Shown here in pieces: positions 35,992-44,489 of a DNA stretch of 64,000 nt. A program made the translations under genes and the position numbers. Origin of the DNA: Niastella sp. OAS944. Lineage in GTDB: Bacteria > Bacteroidota > Bacteroidia > Chitinophagales > Chitinophagaceae. Where the stretch lies: assembly GCA_024809215.1 (NCBI GenBank), contig JANUBW010000008.1:62001-126000 (forward strand), written 5' to 3'. The notes under the pieces were generated by a model, which did not search any database, was not told where the DNA came from, and was given only the letters and a program-made list of their open reading frames with translations. The stretch's first letter is position 1, and the number at the start of each line of letters is the position of its first letter.

Positions 35992-36456
35992 CTACTTCTT
36001 CCCAACCCTCCCCTTTATAAACTCCACCTGCTCCTGCGTTAACTTGCTTTTGTCAATGAAGGTACCTGCCTTTTTTGTATGATACAAGATCAGAAACCTG
36101 CCTATCTCTTTCTGTTTGTTAATATGTGCCCACACAAACTCGCCTTTAAAGGTTTGTCCTTGTACCGTTACTCCGCTTTCACTAAAGGTGTATGTGACGT
36201 CATTTTTAAAACTGGGGTTAGAAGTAAATTGCTTAATGGCAGCTAAAGCAATCAAACAGGGCGCCAGTAAAAGAAAGCAACCTACCGCTGTTTCGTATAA
36301 TGGTGTATCTGATTCGCCGTAAATAAATGGCGACATAATCAGGTATAATCCTAAAACGGTTGAAAGAATAAATACGGGTCTTTTGTAAAGACCTTTAAAA
36401 AAAACTTTAGCGTACTCAGCAGTTGTTAACCGGGTAGTAATTGAAAAGGTTTCCAT
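35992..36456 (-). CDS. YcxB-like membrane protein
   Basis: A 154-residue protein with two membrane helices (VFILSTVLGLYLIMSPFIY and LYETAVGCFLLLAPCLIAL) and a C-terminal YcxB-like domain (VTYTFSESGVTVQGQTFKGEFVWAHINK, then KAGTFIDKSKLTQEQVEFI). YcxB proteins often have the pattern F-(S/T)-(E/D)-x-G-(V/I) plus KxAFxxxP at the end. Function unknown; such genes are found in immunity-gene arrays. It lies 29 bp after the DUF1877 gene on the same strand. Confidence 0.75.
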   Translation of the reverse strand: METFSITTRLTTAEYAKVFFKGLYKRPVFILSTVLGLYLIMSPFIYGESDTPLYETAVGCFLLLAPCLIALAAIKQFTSNPSFKNDVTYTFSESGVTVQGQTFKGEFVWAHINKQKEIGRFLILYHTKKAGTFIDKSKLTQEQVEFIKGRVGKK

Positions 36457-36485
36457 AAAATGTTGTTGTCAGGGTATGGAGGCGC

Positions 36486-37016
36486 TTATCCCTCAAACAC
36501 CACAATATAATCCCCCTCTTCAGCTGCCTTCTTTATAATTGATTTAAGTTCTGCAAAATCATCGCTTACATGCCGAAAGTTAAACGCCTGGTCTTTCGAA
36601 TCACCATCCTGCCATACTTCCGGATAAATGCCATTGCTGTTTAATTCGTCGGCATCATATAAGCTTTCAATTTCTGTGGTCGATATTTTATCAAGTGTGT
36701 TATGTATGCCGCCAATGGTTGCTGCATCGAGATAAGATATAGACATTTCATCAAAGTCAAACTCCTCAAATGAATCAAGATCATCGATGCCAATGTTTTG
36801 ACCGCCTATCTGTTGGCTTGGACTGAATAATTCCTGTATCTGTTCTATGGTTGAATCATCCTGGTCTTTTGATAAAATAAATTCAAGGGCCATAAATGAT
36901 CCTTGAAGTGTTATATAGTTTTTGGCCCATGATGGCTCAAATGAATTGCCGCCTGAGTTCTCCAGTTCGCTGAACTTATCCTTCGATAGTCTAAAAAGAG
37001 TTGTTGATTGGCTCAT
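36486..37016 (-). CDS. DUF1877 (YfbM-like) protein
   Basis: A 176-residue acidic protein of the DUF1877 pattern: it lacks the common GM start but has FDEMSISYLDAATIGGIHNTL, ELNSNGIYPEVWQDGD and, at the end, ELKSIIKKAAEEGDYIVVFEG. The family also includes small proteins found as immunity or accessory genes near polymorphic toxins; no toxin is seen in the window. It is between two other small leftward genes. Confidence 0.75.
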   Translation of the reverse strand: MSQSTTLFRLSKDKFSELENSGGNSFEPSWAKNYITLQGSFMALEFILSKDQDDSTIEQIQELFSPSQQIGGQNIGIDDLDSFEEFDFDEMSISYLDAATIGGIHNTLDKISTTEIESLYDADELNSNGIYPEVWQDGDSKDQAFNFRHVSDDFAELKSIIKKAAEEGDYIVVFEG

Positions 37017-37028
37017 GTAATTTACTTT

Positions 37029-37469
37029 TTACTTCCAGTCGTATTCATCTTCGTTCTTAAATGTTACACCCAGCTCTATCTCCGTTACCTCATCATACTC
37101 TACATGTAAAATAAACCAGTTCTCTTCATTGAAGTAAGTACTGAAAAAGTCATAATCTTCAATTTCCCATTCGGTAATTGATTTACCCAGCACATCTTTT
37201 TTGATTTGATCGATGGGGACATTTATTACCGGTTTGCCCTGGTAGGTAAGCTTTGGGTTGGCGCTTCTTATATAGCCCAGTCTTCCTTCGTGTTCAAGAT
37301 AAAAGGTGAGGCGTAATTTATGTTTATTGTATTGATATATCAGTTGGTCCTCATCTTCTTCATCTTTCATGGTCTTATCGGGCTTGCCAAGTTTTGCGAT
37401 CACTGCGGCTTCTTTCATGCCGAAGGTAAATTCCCCTATTCCGAATTTTGGCTTTATTTCCATATTCAT
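37029..37469 (-). CDS. Small acidic hypothetical protein (immunity-like)
   Basis: A 146-residue protein that I do not recognise. It is acidic and sheet-rich, with FGIGEFTFGMKEAAVIAKLGKP at the start, then GRLGYIRSANPKLTYQGKP, and an acidic end (VTEIELGVTFKNEDEYDW). The start is the ATG at 37469; a TTG at 37487 would add six residues. It ends 12 bp before the DUF1877 gene and shares its direction, so the three genes 37469-35992 may form one operon of immunity-like proteins. Confidence 0.65.
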   Translation of the reverse strand: MNMEIKPKFGIGEFTFGMKEAAVIAKLGKPDKTMKDEEDEDQLIYQYNKHKLRLTFYLEHEGRLGYIRSANPKLTYQGKPVINVPIDQIKKDVLGKSITEWEIEDYDFFSTYFNEENWFILHVEYDEVTEIELGVTFKNEDEYDWK

Positions 37470-37530
37470 TTTGATATTAATATACAACTTTAATTAGCAG
37501 GTATTGGGTTGCAATATTAATAAAATAAGA

Positions 37531-37573
37531 AAGCCTGTGCTCAGAAAACCCATTCTTTTCCTCGCACAGGCTT
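37531..37573 (-). terminator. Terminator for the gene ending at 37595
   Basis: 10-bp stem (AAGCCTGTGC / GCACAGGCTT) with a 23-nt loop. Reading leftward it is followed by a T-rich tract (TTTCTTATTTTATT). Confidence 0.75.
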
Positions 37574-37594
37574 GTTTACCGTTGTTTTAACTAT

Positions 37595-38131
37595 TTATGC
37601 CAAACGGCTTTTCTTTTTGCCTTTGGTAGTGGAAGTCTTTTTGGTGGCTTTTGTTGTGCCCGACTTTTTAGTTGTTTTAGCGGCTACTTCTTTTTTCTCG
37701 GTGGTGCTTTCTTTTACCGGCATTTTTTTGATGCGGGCAATTTTTGAATCCGTTTCGCCTTTGTGAAAGTAAAGGTCCAGGTAAAAATGATCACCCTGGC
37801 GGTTGTGGTAAATAGCCCTGTAAGTGTTGTAATTTTTATCAGGGGTTACCACTACAATGCTCAGTTTTGTGTTGCTGGTAAGCTGTGAAAGCTCTTTGTG
37901 ATACGCTGTGAGTGAATCTCTGTACTTTGTCTTTCTGTTCAAAAAAGCGGGGGCTATCAGGGAGATCGCTTCGTCAATTCGGCCTTGCTCCAGTGAGCTC
38001 AGGAACATGGTGGTATTTAAACCTTGTGAACGCTCTACCAGGTCACGGTGATCGTCCTTAGACACTTTTTGAGCGAAGATTGCTACGGGGCCAAACAAAA
38101 TAATGGCCAGGATACATAGGGTTTTGGACAT
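37595..38131 (-). CDS. Exported protein with lysine/threonine-rich tail
   Basis: A 178-residue protein with a signal peptide (LCILAIILFGPVAIFAQ, about 4-20). The body (about 25-135) is an alpha/beta fold with SSLEQGRIDEAISLIAPAF and YRAIYHNRQGDHFYLDLYFH, as in DUF3887-type NTF2-like domains; this family match is tentative. The last 40 residues are Lys/Thr/Ala-rich (AAKTTKKSGTTKATKKTST), like a histone H1 tail. Such a tail after a secretion signal is unusual and may bind an anionic polymer. Leftward, single gene with its own terminator. Confidence 0.7.
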   Translation of the reverse strand: MSKTLCILAIILFGPVAIFAQKVSKDDHRDLVERSQGLNTTMFLSSLEQGRIDEAISLIAPAFLNRKTKYRDSLTAYHKELSQLTSNTKLSIVVVTPDKNYNTYRAIYHNRQGDHFYLDLYFHKGETDSKIARIKKMPVKESTTEKKEVAAKTTKKSGTTKATKKTSTTKGKKKSRLA

Positions 38132-38162
38132 AGAATTTTGGATTAATTGAACTTATTCTTCC

Positions 38163-38630
38163 TTATATGCTTAACTGCAAACGGTCCATCACTTCATATA
38201 CCAGAGGGGTTTGTGCTGGTAGAAGTTTCCCGATGGTCGCCTGCACGTTGAACCATTCAAATTTATCAAGCTCTGGAAATTCGGCCATAGTCCCCGACTT
38301 TGGTGGCCATTCCATTTTAAACATATTGCTTTTGACGCTATCCGGGTTAATTTCCTGCTCCACCGCCCATGCATATACCAACTTGCCACTTTTCTGTTTT
38401 ATGGGCGTCAGGGGCATCAGGTCGCTTGTAATGCTTATTCCTGTTTCCTCTTTAAACTCCCGAATGGCACATTTTATTGGCTCTTCACCTTCTTCTATTT
38501 CTCCTTTTACGATTGTCCAGAAGCCAATATCTTTTTTGCGGTAGAACGGACCGCCCGGATGCGCTATGAAAAAGAACAACTGTTTTTTTACGATCTTGTA
38601 TGGTATTATTCCGGCACTTTGCTTTTTCAT
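38163..38630 (-). CDS. NUDIX hydrolase
   Basis: A 155-residue protein with an exact Nudix box at residues 43-65 (GEIEEGEEPIKCAIREFKEE, then TGI: G-x5-E-x7-REUxEExGU). N-terminal SAGIIPYK strand and HPGGPFYRKKDIGFWTIVKG, typical of the ADP-ribose or diadenosine polyphosphate branch. It cleaves a nucleoside diphosphate linked to another moiety; the exact substrate is open. Its start sits next to the 21-bp repeat array. Confidence 0.9.
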   Translation of the reverse strand: MKKQSAGIIPYKIVKKQLFFFIAHPGGPFYRKKDIGFWTIVKGEIEEGEEPIKCAIREFKEETGISITSDLMPLTPIKQKSGKLVYAWAVEQEINPDSVKSNMFKMEWPPKSGTMAEFPELDKFEWFNVQATIGKLLPAQTPLVYEVMDRLQLSI

Positions 38631-38659
38631 ACCATTAAGTTACCGCAGTTTTCTAACCC

Positions 38660-39205
38660 ATTTTCACTTTTCAATTGTTCATTCATCACTTTTACCTGTT
38701 CATTTGTCGAATTCTGTGGCCCGTTCACCGATTTTGACTATCAATTCGACAAATTCACCAGTGCATATGCTTAATTCTTTAACACAATCATCAAATTCAG
38801 TAGTTCATATAGCGAATTTACCAGTGCATTCGTCAAGTTCAGTATCACATTCGCTCAATTGACGGTAGAATTTTGCAAATGTATTATAGAATTCGTCACG
38901 TTGCTTATTGAATTTGACAGATGTTTTATAGAATTCGCTTAACTGCTTATAGAAATCTGCAAAAGATTTATAGAATTCAGCATGCGGCTTATTGAATTAA
39001 ACAAATGTTTTATAGAAATCGTTCAACAGCCTATTGAATTCCGCAAATGTTTTATAGAATTCGCTGTTTTGCTCAAAGAACACTGCAAAAGTCCTATAGA
39101 ATTCAGTAAATCGGTTGTTGAATTCGACAAATGGGGTTTTGCCTTCGCTCAACAGATAGTTGAATTCGATAAATGCACAATAGCATTTGCCCAATTGGCT
39201 GCTCC
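38660..39205. repeat. 26-unit array of diverged 21-bp repeats centred on GAATTC
   Basis: Twenty-six units of exactly 21 bp keep phase for 546 bp with no insertion or deletion. Most include GAATTC or ATTC at the same point; neighbouring units alternate between a GCTTATT/CAACAGC type and a CAAATGTTTTATA type, giving a 42-bp higher-order period. In the EF frame the leftward strand reads like a degenerate heptad protein (EFYKTFA, EFNRLLN, DFYKTFV), but stops interrupt it several times; the rightward strand also has stops. So it is either a decayed repeat gene or a non-coding tandem array. Confidence 0.9.
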
Positions 39206-39256
39206 GTTAGATAAGTTGAATGATAGATACAATAAATATGGCTGTTAATGTACTAT

Positions 39257-39408
39257 GGGCCGGTTATTATGTTATGCCGGCCATCATTCAATAATGCGTG
39301 ACGTATAGTACGCACAGGACCGTTGCATGTAATCGAAATTTTAATATTTATTTTTTAGAAGAATGCGATCAAGTGAAGGATTAATAAACTGACCATCGTC
39401 AGTTTATT
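39257..39408. promoter_or_regulatory. Inverted repeats in leader region
   Basis: GGCCGG and CCGGCC face each other near 39257-39281. A perfect 11-bp stem AATAAACTGAC with loop CATC and GTCAGTTTATT lies at 39383-39408, without a T-tract, so it looks more like an operator than a terminator. Confidence 0.5.
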
Positions 39409-39470
39409 GGACAGCTTTAAGGACTTAAAATACCGGTATCCGAACAGGATACTAAGTGTATACCCCTTAA

Positions 39471-39536
39471 ATTGTTGCCAAGTGTTGCCAAATGTTGCCA
39501 AAATTTGGAAATGGCTTTTCAGCCATCGTATCTTTG
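39471..39536 (+). promoter_or_regulatory. Consensus promoter with three phased 10-bp direct repeats
   Basis: Three tandem repeats, ATTGTTGCCA / AGTGTTGCCA / AATGTTGCCA (39471-39500), each one helical turn, end right at the -33 TTTG (39504-39507). -7 TATCTTTG is at 39529-39536 with 21 bp between. The repeats could be sites for an activator touching polymerase on one face of the DNA. The transcript would have a leader of about 295 nt before 39839. Confidence 0.6.
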
Positions 39537-39838
39537 TTTTAACAAATACAAACCGTTAGTAACAAACGAAAGTATTGTTGCTAGTATCAGGATCCGGCAA
39601 TAGTTTAGGTTATTCTAACGGTAAGTTTCACTCACCTCGTATTGGCCAATACGAACTCCCATCCAGGCCCTGATTCACTTAAATTCATTGACGTCTTGCG
39701 TCGCTTTACTTTGGTAGTTGAGCTAAAGTTATATACCGGAATACGGTGATGTACAGGCATGGTCATGGGTAAAGGTTAAGGTTGCGATAAGTAGCGTATG
39801 GTTTAAACACTTTTTTTTAAATCTTTAAATTGTTTTTT

Positions 39839-40453
39839 ATGTCAATTAAAATTAGCACCAAATACAGAACCAGCAGTGATATGAAACTGCTGAAGTTTGG
39901 TTACCAGATCTTGGATACAATGGATAATAATCCAATCTATACCAATTCGCCACTTGTAAAGGCTATTTTGCAAAAATCCTGTGATGATTTCAGAGTGGCT
40001 GGTTCCATAGCAAGCAGGAAAGACAGGGCCCTTTCATCAGCTAAAAACGACAGAAAAGCTGATCTGGTAAGGGACCTCGATATTCTGAATGTTTATGTGA
40101 CTGAAACCTGTAAGAATGATAAAACCATGTTGTTACAAAGTGGTTTTGAAATTGCGGGGCTCAAAAATGAATCGCAGGAATTACAGCCTTTCAAAGAGGT
40201 AAAGGTGATAAGCGAATTGCCCGGTACAGCAAGTATTCGTGTAAGCAGAGTAGCAAATGCAAAGTCGTATGTATTCCAGTATACAGCCGACCCGCTCTCT
40301 ACAGACAGCGTTTGGGTTAGTGAAACAGTGCTCACCCGTGAGCATACGTTCAATAACCTGAATTCTGTTGCACGCTACTGGTTCCGCGTAATTGCCATTG
40401 GCAAGGGTAACCAAACGGTGTATTCGCCGCCTGTGGCCCGGGTTATTCAATAA
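39839..40453 (+). CDS. Protein with helical N-terminus and fibronectin type III-like C-terminus
   Basis: A 204-residue protein; the ATG at 39839 is preferred over a TTG at 39830. Residues 1-110 are helical and polar with no signal peptide (FGYQILDTMDNNPIY, then VKAILQKSCDDFRVAGSIA). Residues 115-204 look like one Fn3 module (ELPGTASIRVSRVANAKSYVF, then VARYWFRVIAIGKGNQTVYS). Proteins of this layout are common in Chitinophagaceae, function unknown to me. It has a long leader with a phased promoter and a strong terminator. Confidence 0.7.
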   Translation: MSIKISTKYRTSSDMKLLKFGYQILDTMDNNPIYTNSPLVKAILQKSCDDFRVAGSIASRKDRALSSAKNDRKADLVRDLDILNVYVTETCKNDKTMLLQSGFEIAGLKNESQELQPFKEVKVISELPGTASIRVSRVANAKSYVFQYTADPLSTDSVWVSETVLTREHTFNNLNSVARYWFRVIAIGKGNQTVYSPPVARVIQ

Positions 40454-40483
40454 CCCATAGATGGCGTGCCAATAAAGCAAACT

Positions 40484-40521
40484 AACAACCAGCGCTACTG
40501 CAGTAGTGTTGGTTGTTTTTC
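40484..40521 (+). terminator. Rho-independent terminator
   Basis: 15-bp stem with G-U pairs (AACAACCAGCGCTAC, loop TGCA, GTAGTGTTGGTTGTT) and a T-tract (TTTTTC). Confidence 0.88.
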
Positions 40522-40537
40522 TTTGGGGAGAAGAAGG

Positions 40538-40770
40538 GTTGAAAAGTTGATAATGTTGATATTGGTGATATAGGGGAGGATGTCGGACGTCAGAAGTCGG
40601 AAGTCGGAGGTCGGCAAACGTGAAACGTGAAACGGCAAACGCCCAATTTCGAAGGGCGCATTTTGTCCGCAATCAGCTTAAATTTCGGGCGGCGCAAGAT
40701 TGCATTGTAATTTCAACATTCGCGAGCCCTTTCACGTTTCATCCGCCAGCTGGCGGACCGTTTCACGAGC
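40538..40770. repeat. Word-repeat spacer 7 (AAGTCGG and ACGTGAAACG words)
   Basis: Begins with GTTGATA words, then CAGAAGTCGG / GAAGTCGG / GAGGTCGG, then CGTGAAACGTGAAACGGC and CAAACG, the reverse complement of the GTTTCACGTTTGCC words at 22490, 44695 and 57020. A TTCGCGAGCCC block lies at its end. Confidence 0.8.
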
Positions 40771-40877
40771 CAACTCATTATTCACCATTGGCCATCACCA
40801 AAAGAAGAACCCCAGCCTTATTCAGACCGGGGCTCTTACTTGTCATGTCAGTATACCTAGTTGATACATTCTGTGTA

Positions 40878-43070
40878 TTAGCGTAAGAAGAGCATCTCAC
40901 GGTATTTTGGCAGCAGCCAGTACTCATCGCCTACCAGCAATTCCAGCTTATCGGCATGGTAACGGATCTGATCAAAATACGCTTCTTTAATAGTATCGCA
41001 ATAGGCGATAGCTTTCTCACGGGTATCAGTGATAACGTTGGCTTTTTTACGAGCCTGGATCATCTTTTCTACCAGTTCAGCCATTTTGTTCACATGTTCA
41101 GAAACTTTGGTAAGGATTTGTTTCTGGTTAGCATAGCTTCCTTCTGGCAAACCAACTTCTTTCAAACCTTTGATGTTTGCAATCAGTTCGTTCTGATATT
41201 TGATAGCCGCTGGTAAAATGTGGCTGGTTGCCAGCTCACCCATTACACGGGCTTCAATTTGTACTTTCTTGATGTATTTTTCAAGCTCAATTTCATGACG
41301 TGCTTCCAGCTCTACGTGTGTTAACACGTTGTTGCTTTCGAACAGGCCTTTAGCTTTATCGGTAACCATAGCATCCAGCGCTTTTGGCGTAGTGCGTACG
41401 TTTGGTAAACCGCGTTTTTCAGCTTCCTGGTGCCATTCGTCGCTGTAACCGTCGCCTTCGAACAATACTTTTTCGCTGGCTACGATGTACTCGCGAATAA
41501 CGTGCATGATAGCGATCTCTTTTTTCTCGCCTTTTTCAATTAAGGTATCTACATCCTTTTTGAATTTCTTCAGCGTTTCGGCCATGATCGTGTTCAGGGT
41601 GGTCATGGGGTTAGCACAGTTTGCAGTAGAACCTACAGCGCGGAACTCGAATTTGTTACCAGTGAACGCGAACGGTGAAGTACGGTTACGGTCAGTGTTA
41701 TCGAGCAACAGCTCAGGAATGCTTCTGTGCAGGTCTAATTTCAGGATGGCCTCATCCTGCTCATCGAATTTACCACCTACTCTTTCTTTAACATCGTTCA
41801 ACACTTTGTACAGGTATTGACCAATGAATACAGAGATGATAGCAGGAGGAGCTTCGTTTGCACCCAGGCGGTGATCGTTTCCGGCAGATGCGATAGAAGC
41901 ACGCATTAAGTCAGAATAATCAAATACAGCCTTGATGGTGTTTACAAAGAAAGTAAGGAACATCAGGTTGGTCTTTGGTGTTTTACCAGGAGCCAGCAGG
42001 TTAATGCCGGTATCTGTAGCCATTGACCAGTTGTTGTGTTTACCACTACCGTTAATGCCGGCAAATGGTTTCTCATGCAACAACGCACGTAATTTATGAC
42101 GGCGGGCAACGCGGTCCATAACATCCATCAACAGGGTGTTGTGGTCAACTGCCACGCTAACTTCTTCGAAGATAGGAGCGCACTCGAACTGAGCAGGCGC
42201 CACCTCATTGTGACGGGTTCTTAAAGGAATACCCAGTTTGTAAGACTCCTGCTCGAAATCGCGCATGAAAGCGTAAATTCTGTCGGGAATAGCACCAAAG
42301 TAGTGGTCTTCCAACTGTTGGCCTTTGGCAGGTGAATGACCGAATACAGTACGTCCACCTACAACCAGGTCAGGGCGGGCATTGAAGAAAGCTTCGTCAA
42401 TAACGAAGTACTCTTGCTCCCAACCCAGGGTAGCTTGTACTTTGCTTACGTTTTTGTCGAAATAGTGGCACACTTCAACGGCAGCTTTATTCAAAGCTTC
42501 CAGAGATTTTAATAAAGGTGCTTTATAGTCAAGTGTTTCACCGGTATAAGAAACGAAGATAGTAGGGATACAAAGTGTTTTACCCTGGCCAATCTCCATA
42601 ATGAATGCAGGAGAAGAAGGATCCCATGCAGTATAACCACGGGCCTCAAAAGTTGCACGAATACCACCGCTTGGGAAAGAAGAAGCATCTGGCTCTTGTT
42701 GTATCAGCGCATCACCGTCGAAAGTTTCAAGCGCAGTACCATCGCCTTTCAGTGTAAAGAATGAATCGTGTTTTTCTGCAGTAGTACCTGTTAAAGGTTG
42801 GAACCAGTGTGTATAGTGAGTAACACCTTTGGTTTCTGCCCACTGACGAAGACCAGCCGCGATTTGATTCGCCATGGCGCGGTCAATTTTCTTACCACCC
42901 TTGATAGAGGCATTAAGACTTTTATAAGCCTCATCACTCAAAAACTCACGAGCAGTTTTTAATGTAAATACATTCTCACCGAAGATGCCAGTAATTTTGG
43001 TTGAACCGTCCACGTCCTGGCCGTTCTGGCTGGTCAGGTCGTTGATTGCTTTAAAACGTAATGATTCCAT
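40878..43070 (-). CDS. glnN: Type III glutamine synthetase
   Basis: A 730-residue GSIII. The start is the ATG at 43070 (MESLRFKAIND), 12 codons after a longer but non-family start. Conserved segments include KHDSFFTLKGDG, ASSFPSGGIRATFEARGYTAWD, GWEQEYFVIDE (metal-binding Glu), RHNEVAPAQFECAPIFEE (His/Glu of the active site), INGSGKHNNWS (glutamate-binding loop) and NRTSPFAFTGNKFEFRAVGS. It joins ammonia with glutamate using ATP in the cytoplasm. Near the start, TTTG-N16-TATTTTG is an imperfect promoter. Confidence 0.96.
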   Translation of the reverse strand: MESLRFKAINDLTSQNGQDVDGSTKITGIFGENVFTLKTAREFLSDEAYKSLNASIKGGKKIDRAMANQIAAGLRQWAETKGVTHYTHWFQPLTGTTAEKHDSFFTLKGDGTALETFDGDALIQQEPDASSFPSGGIRATFEARGYTAWDPSSPAFIMEIGQGKTLCIPTIFVSYTGETLDYKAPLLKSLEALNKAAVEVCHYFDKNVSKVQATLGWEQEYFVIDEAFFNARPDLVVGGRTVFGHSPAKGQQLEDHYFGAIPDRIYAFMRDFEQESYKLGIPLRTRHNEVAPAQFECAPIFEEVSVAVDHNTLLMDVMDRVARRHKLRALLHEKPFAGINGSGKHNNWSMATDTGINLLAPGKTPKTNLMFLTFFVNTIKAVFDYSDLMRASIASAGNDHRLGANEAPPAIISVFIGQYLYKVLNDVKERVGGKFDEQDEAILKLDLHRSIPELLLDNTDRNRTSPFAFTGNKFEFRAVGSTANCANPMTTLNTIMAETLKKFKKDVDTLIEKGEKKEIAIMHVIREYIVASEKVLFEGDGYSDEWHQEAEKRGLPNVRTTPKALDAMVTDKAKGLFESNNVLTHVELEARHEIELEKYIKKVQIEARVMGELATSHILPAAIKYQNELIANIKGLKEVGLPEGSYANQKQILTKVSEHVNKMAELVEKMIQARKKANVITDTREKAIAYCDTIKEAYFDQIRYHADKLELLVGDEYWLLPKYREMLFLR

Positions 43071-43221
43071 CACTAAAATTTTTGCTTTTGTGCAAAATAA
43101 AGACAATTACAGGTTCAAAAAAAAAAATTGAATTTATGACGCAATATTTTTGATAAAACACATAAAAATGGGCATTAGTGGGTTCAATAAAATTGAAAAA
43201 GGGGTGAAAAATGCGATTTTT

Positions 43222-44481
43222 TTAAATATATAGTTTTTTATTAATCTTCTGTAGGAAGGCCCAATTTGTACAAATTACCGGCACTGCAAGCAATAAAAGC
43301 TCAGGAATTGCTTTGTACCGAACAATGGCTCCCGGAAATGGAATGGTATATCCTATAAATATGTATAATGTGATGCCAAACCCCAAACTAAACAGTATCA
43401 GCGGTTTGCAAAGCATCGCTTTCCAATGTATCTCTTTTTTTATAATACATATAATTGTGAGCCCCCAAAAAATTATGATAGCGGCCGCCGTCATCAATTG
43501 CAGCGCCCCCTGGGCCTCCCATATATAAGGTCGAACAAATGTATGGCTCAGGGCCTGAGGCAGAACCCGGGTAAAACCGCCCAGGGTAGGTTGCAGGGTA
43601 TCGAGCGGGAACCGGGTGCCCTGTAATGCCATAAACGCCTGCTGCCGTTGGGCAATAACCTGCGGTAAATTCTTTTGTGGCGAAAGCCAGGCCGTGGCAA
43701 AAAAGAGTAAACTACCTGTTGCAAATACCAATAGGAAAGTGGGCAACGGTTTTCGGTTAAATTTTACCGATATATACCAGGCTGCCAGCGCCGGTATTAA
43801 TAATAGTAATACCTGGCTGCGGAAAATGATAATGCCAAAAACGCCAAAAACGAAATAAAGTACCGACCACTTATTATTAGTATATAACCACCTGCGAAAA
43901 TGCACCAATAGCAGGGCCAGAAAGAACAGTACCAAACCATCGCCACGAATACCACTTAGCCAGAACACCAGGGGCGGAAAGAAAAAGATAAGCAACAACA
44001 GTTGTTTTCTTTTTTGCGGAAACTCCTGCACATACAATTTAAAAAGCCAGTAATGCCCCCAGAACAATACAAAATTGAAGAACACTACATTAATATAATA
44101 ATTACTACCGCCAAAGAGGTTGCCAATGGTAAGTACTTTAATAATGAGGTTATTTTCCAGGGTGTGTATCCAGGCACCCATATTCTCCCAAAATGTGCCG
44201 CCCTGCCAAGCAAAGGTGTAGGCCGGCCCTAATTTGGTAATGAACAACACCGGATCGTTTAGCATCAGCTGCAGTTCTTCGAGAGAGTGTGTTTGGAACG
44301 TCCAGGTATCATCGCCATTATAAAAATGACCATATATATATCCATACAAACAACCCAGGGCCACCTTAAAAATAAAGGCCAGCGATAATTCGGTTACCGT
44401 TAACTGCGTTTTGTTACGGATGATGCGGTGTATGAGGAAAATGAATACTATACTATAGAAAATGATACCTATTATGATCAT
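43222..44481 (-). CDS. Polytopic membrane protein, GT-C glycosyltransferase-like
   Basis: A 419-residue protein with about 11 hydrophobic segments. The loop after helix 2 carries a double Asp, YNGDDTW (Asp57-Asp58), at the place where GT-C membrane glycosyltransferases keep their catalytic acid. The region FWLSGIRGDGLVLFFLALLL is typical of Bacteroidota surface-glycan membrane proteins. An O-antigen or arabinosyl-type transferase is possible but not certain. It diverges from the GT4 gene at 44774, with spacer 8 between. Confidence 0.7.
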   Translation of the reverse strand: MIIIGIIFYSIVFIFLIHRIIRNKTQLTVTELSLAFIFKVALGCLYGYIYGHFYNGDDTWTFQTHSLEELQLMLNDPVLFITKLGPAYTFAWQGGTFWENMGAWIHTLENNLIIKVLTIGNLFGGSNYYINVVFFNFVLFWGHYWLFKLYVQEFPQKRKQLLLLIFFFPPLVFWLSGIRGDGLVLFFLALLLVHFRRWLYTNNKWSVLYFVFGVFGIIIFRSQVLLLLIPALAAWYISVKFNRKPLPTFLLVFATGSLLFFATAWLSPQKNLPQVIAQRQQAFMALQGTRFPLDTLQPTLGGFTRVLPQALSHTFVRPYIWEAQGALQLMTAAAIIIFWGLTIICIIKKEIHWKAMLCKPLILFSLGFGITLYIFIGYTIPFPGAIVRYKAIPELLLLAVPVICTNWAFLQKINKKLYI

Positions 44482-44489
44482 ATTGTGGT

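Larger units (their letters stand above)
38631..39838. other. Large gap: 21-bp array and regulatory region
   Basis: A 1.2-kb stretch with no confident gene: a tandem array to about 39205, then inverted repeats (39257-39408), phased 10-bp repeats with a promoter (39471-39536), and about 300 bp of untranslated leader before the gene at 39839. Confidence 0.6.
40454..40877. other. Intergenic region between Fn3-like gene and glnN
   Basis: Contains the terminator at 40484, word-repeat spacer 7, and a leftward hairpin (ACCCC / GGGGC, about 40808-40836) that probably terminates glnN. Nothing else seen. Confidence 0.5.

Noticed and set aside
38660..39205. CRISPR-like array
   Set aside because: Units are 21 bp, diverged and contiguous; there is no constant repeat of 24-40 bp with unique spacers, and no cas gene in the window.
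38982..39248. Rightward 88-codon frame in the 21-bp array
   Set aside because: It is one of several frames opened by the 21-bp period, has an internal start and no conserved domain; treated as part of the repeat.
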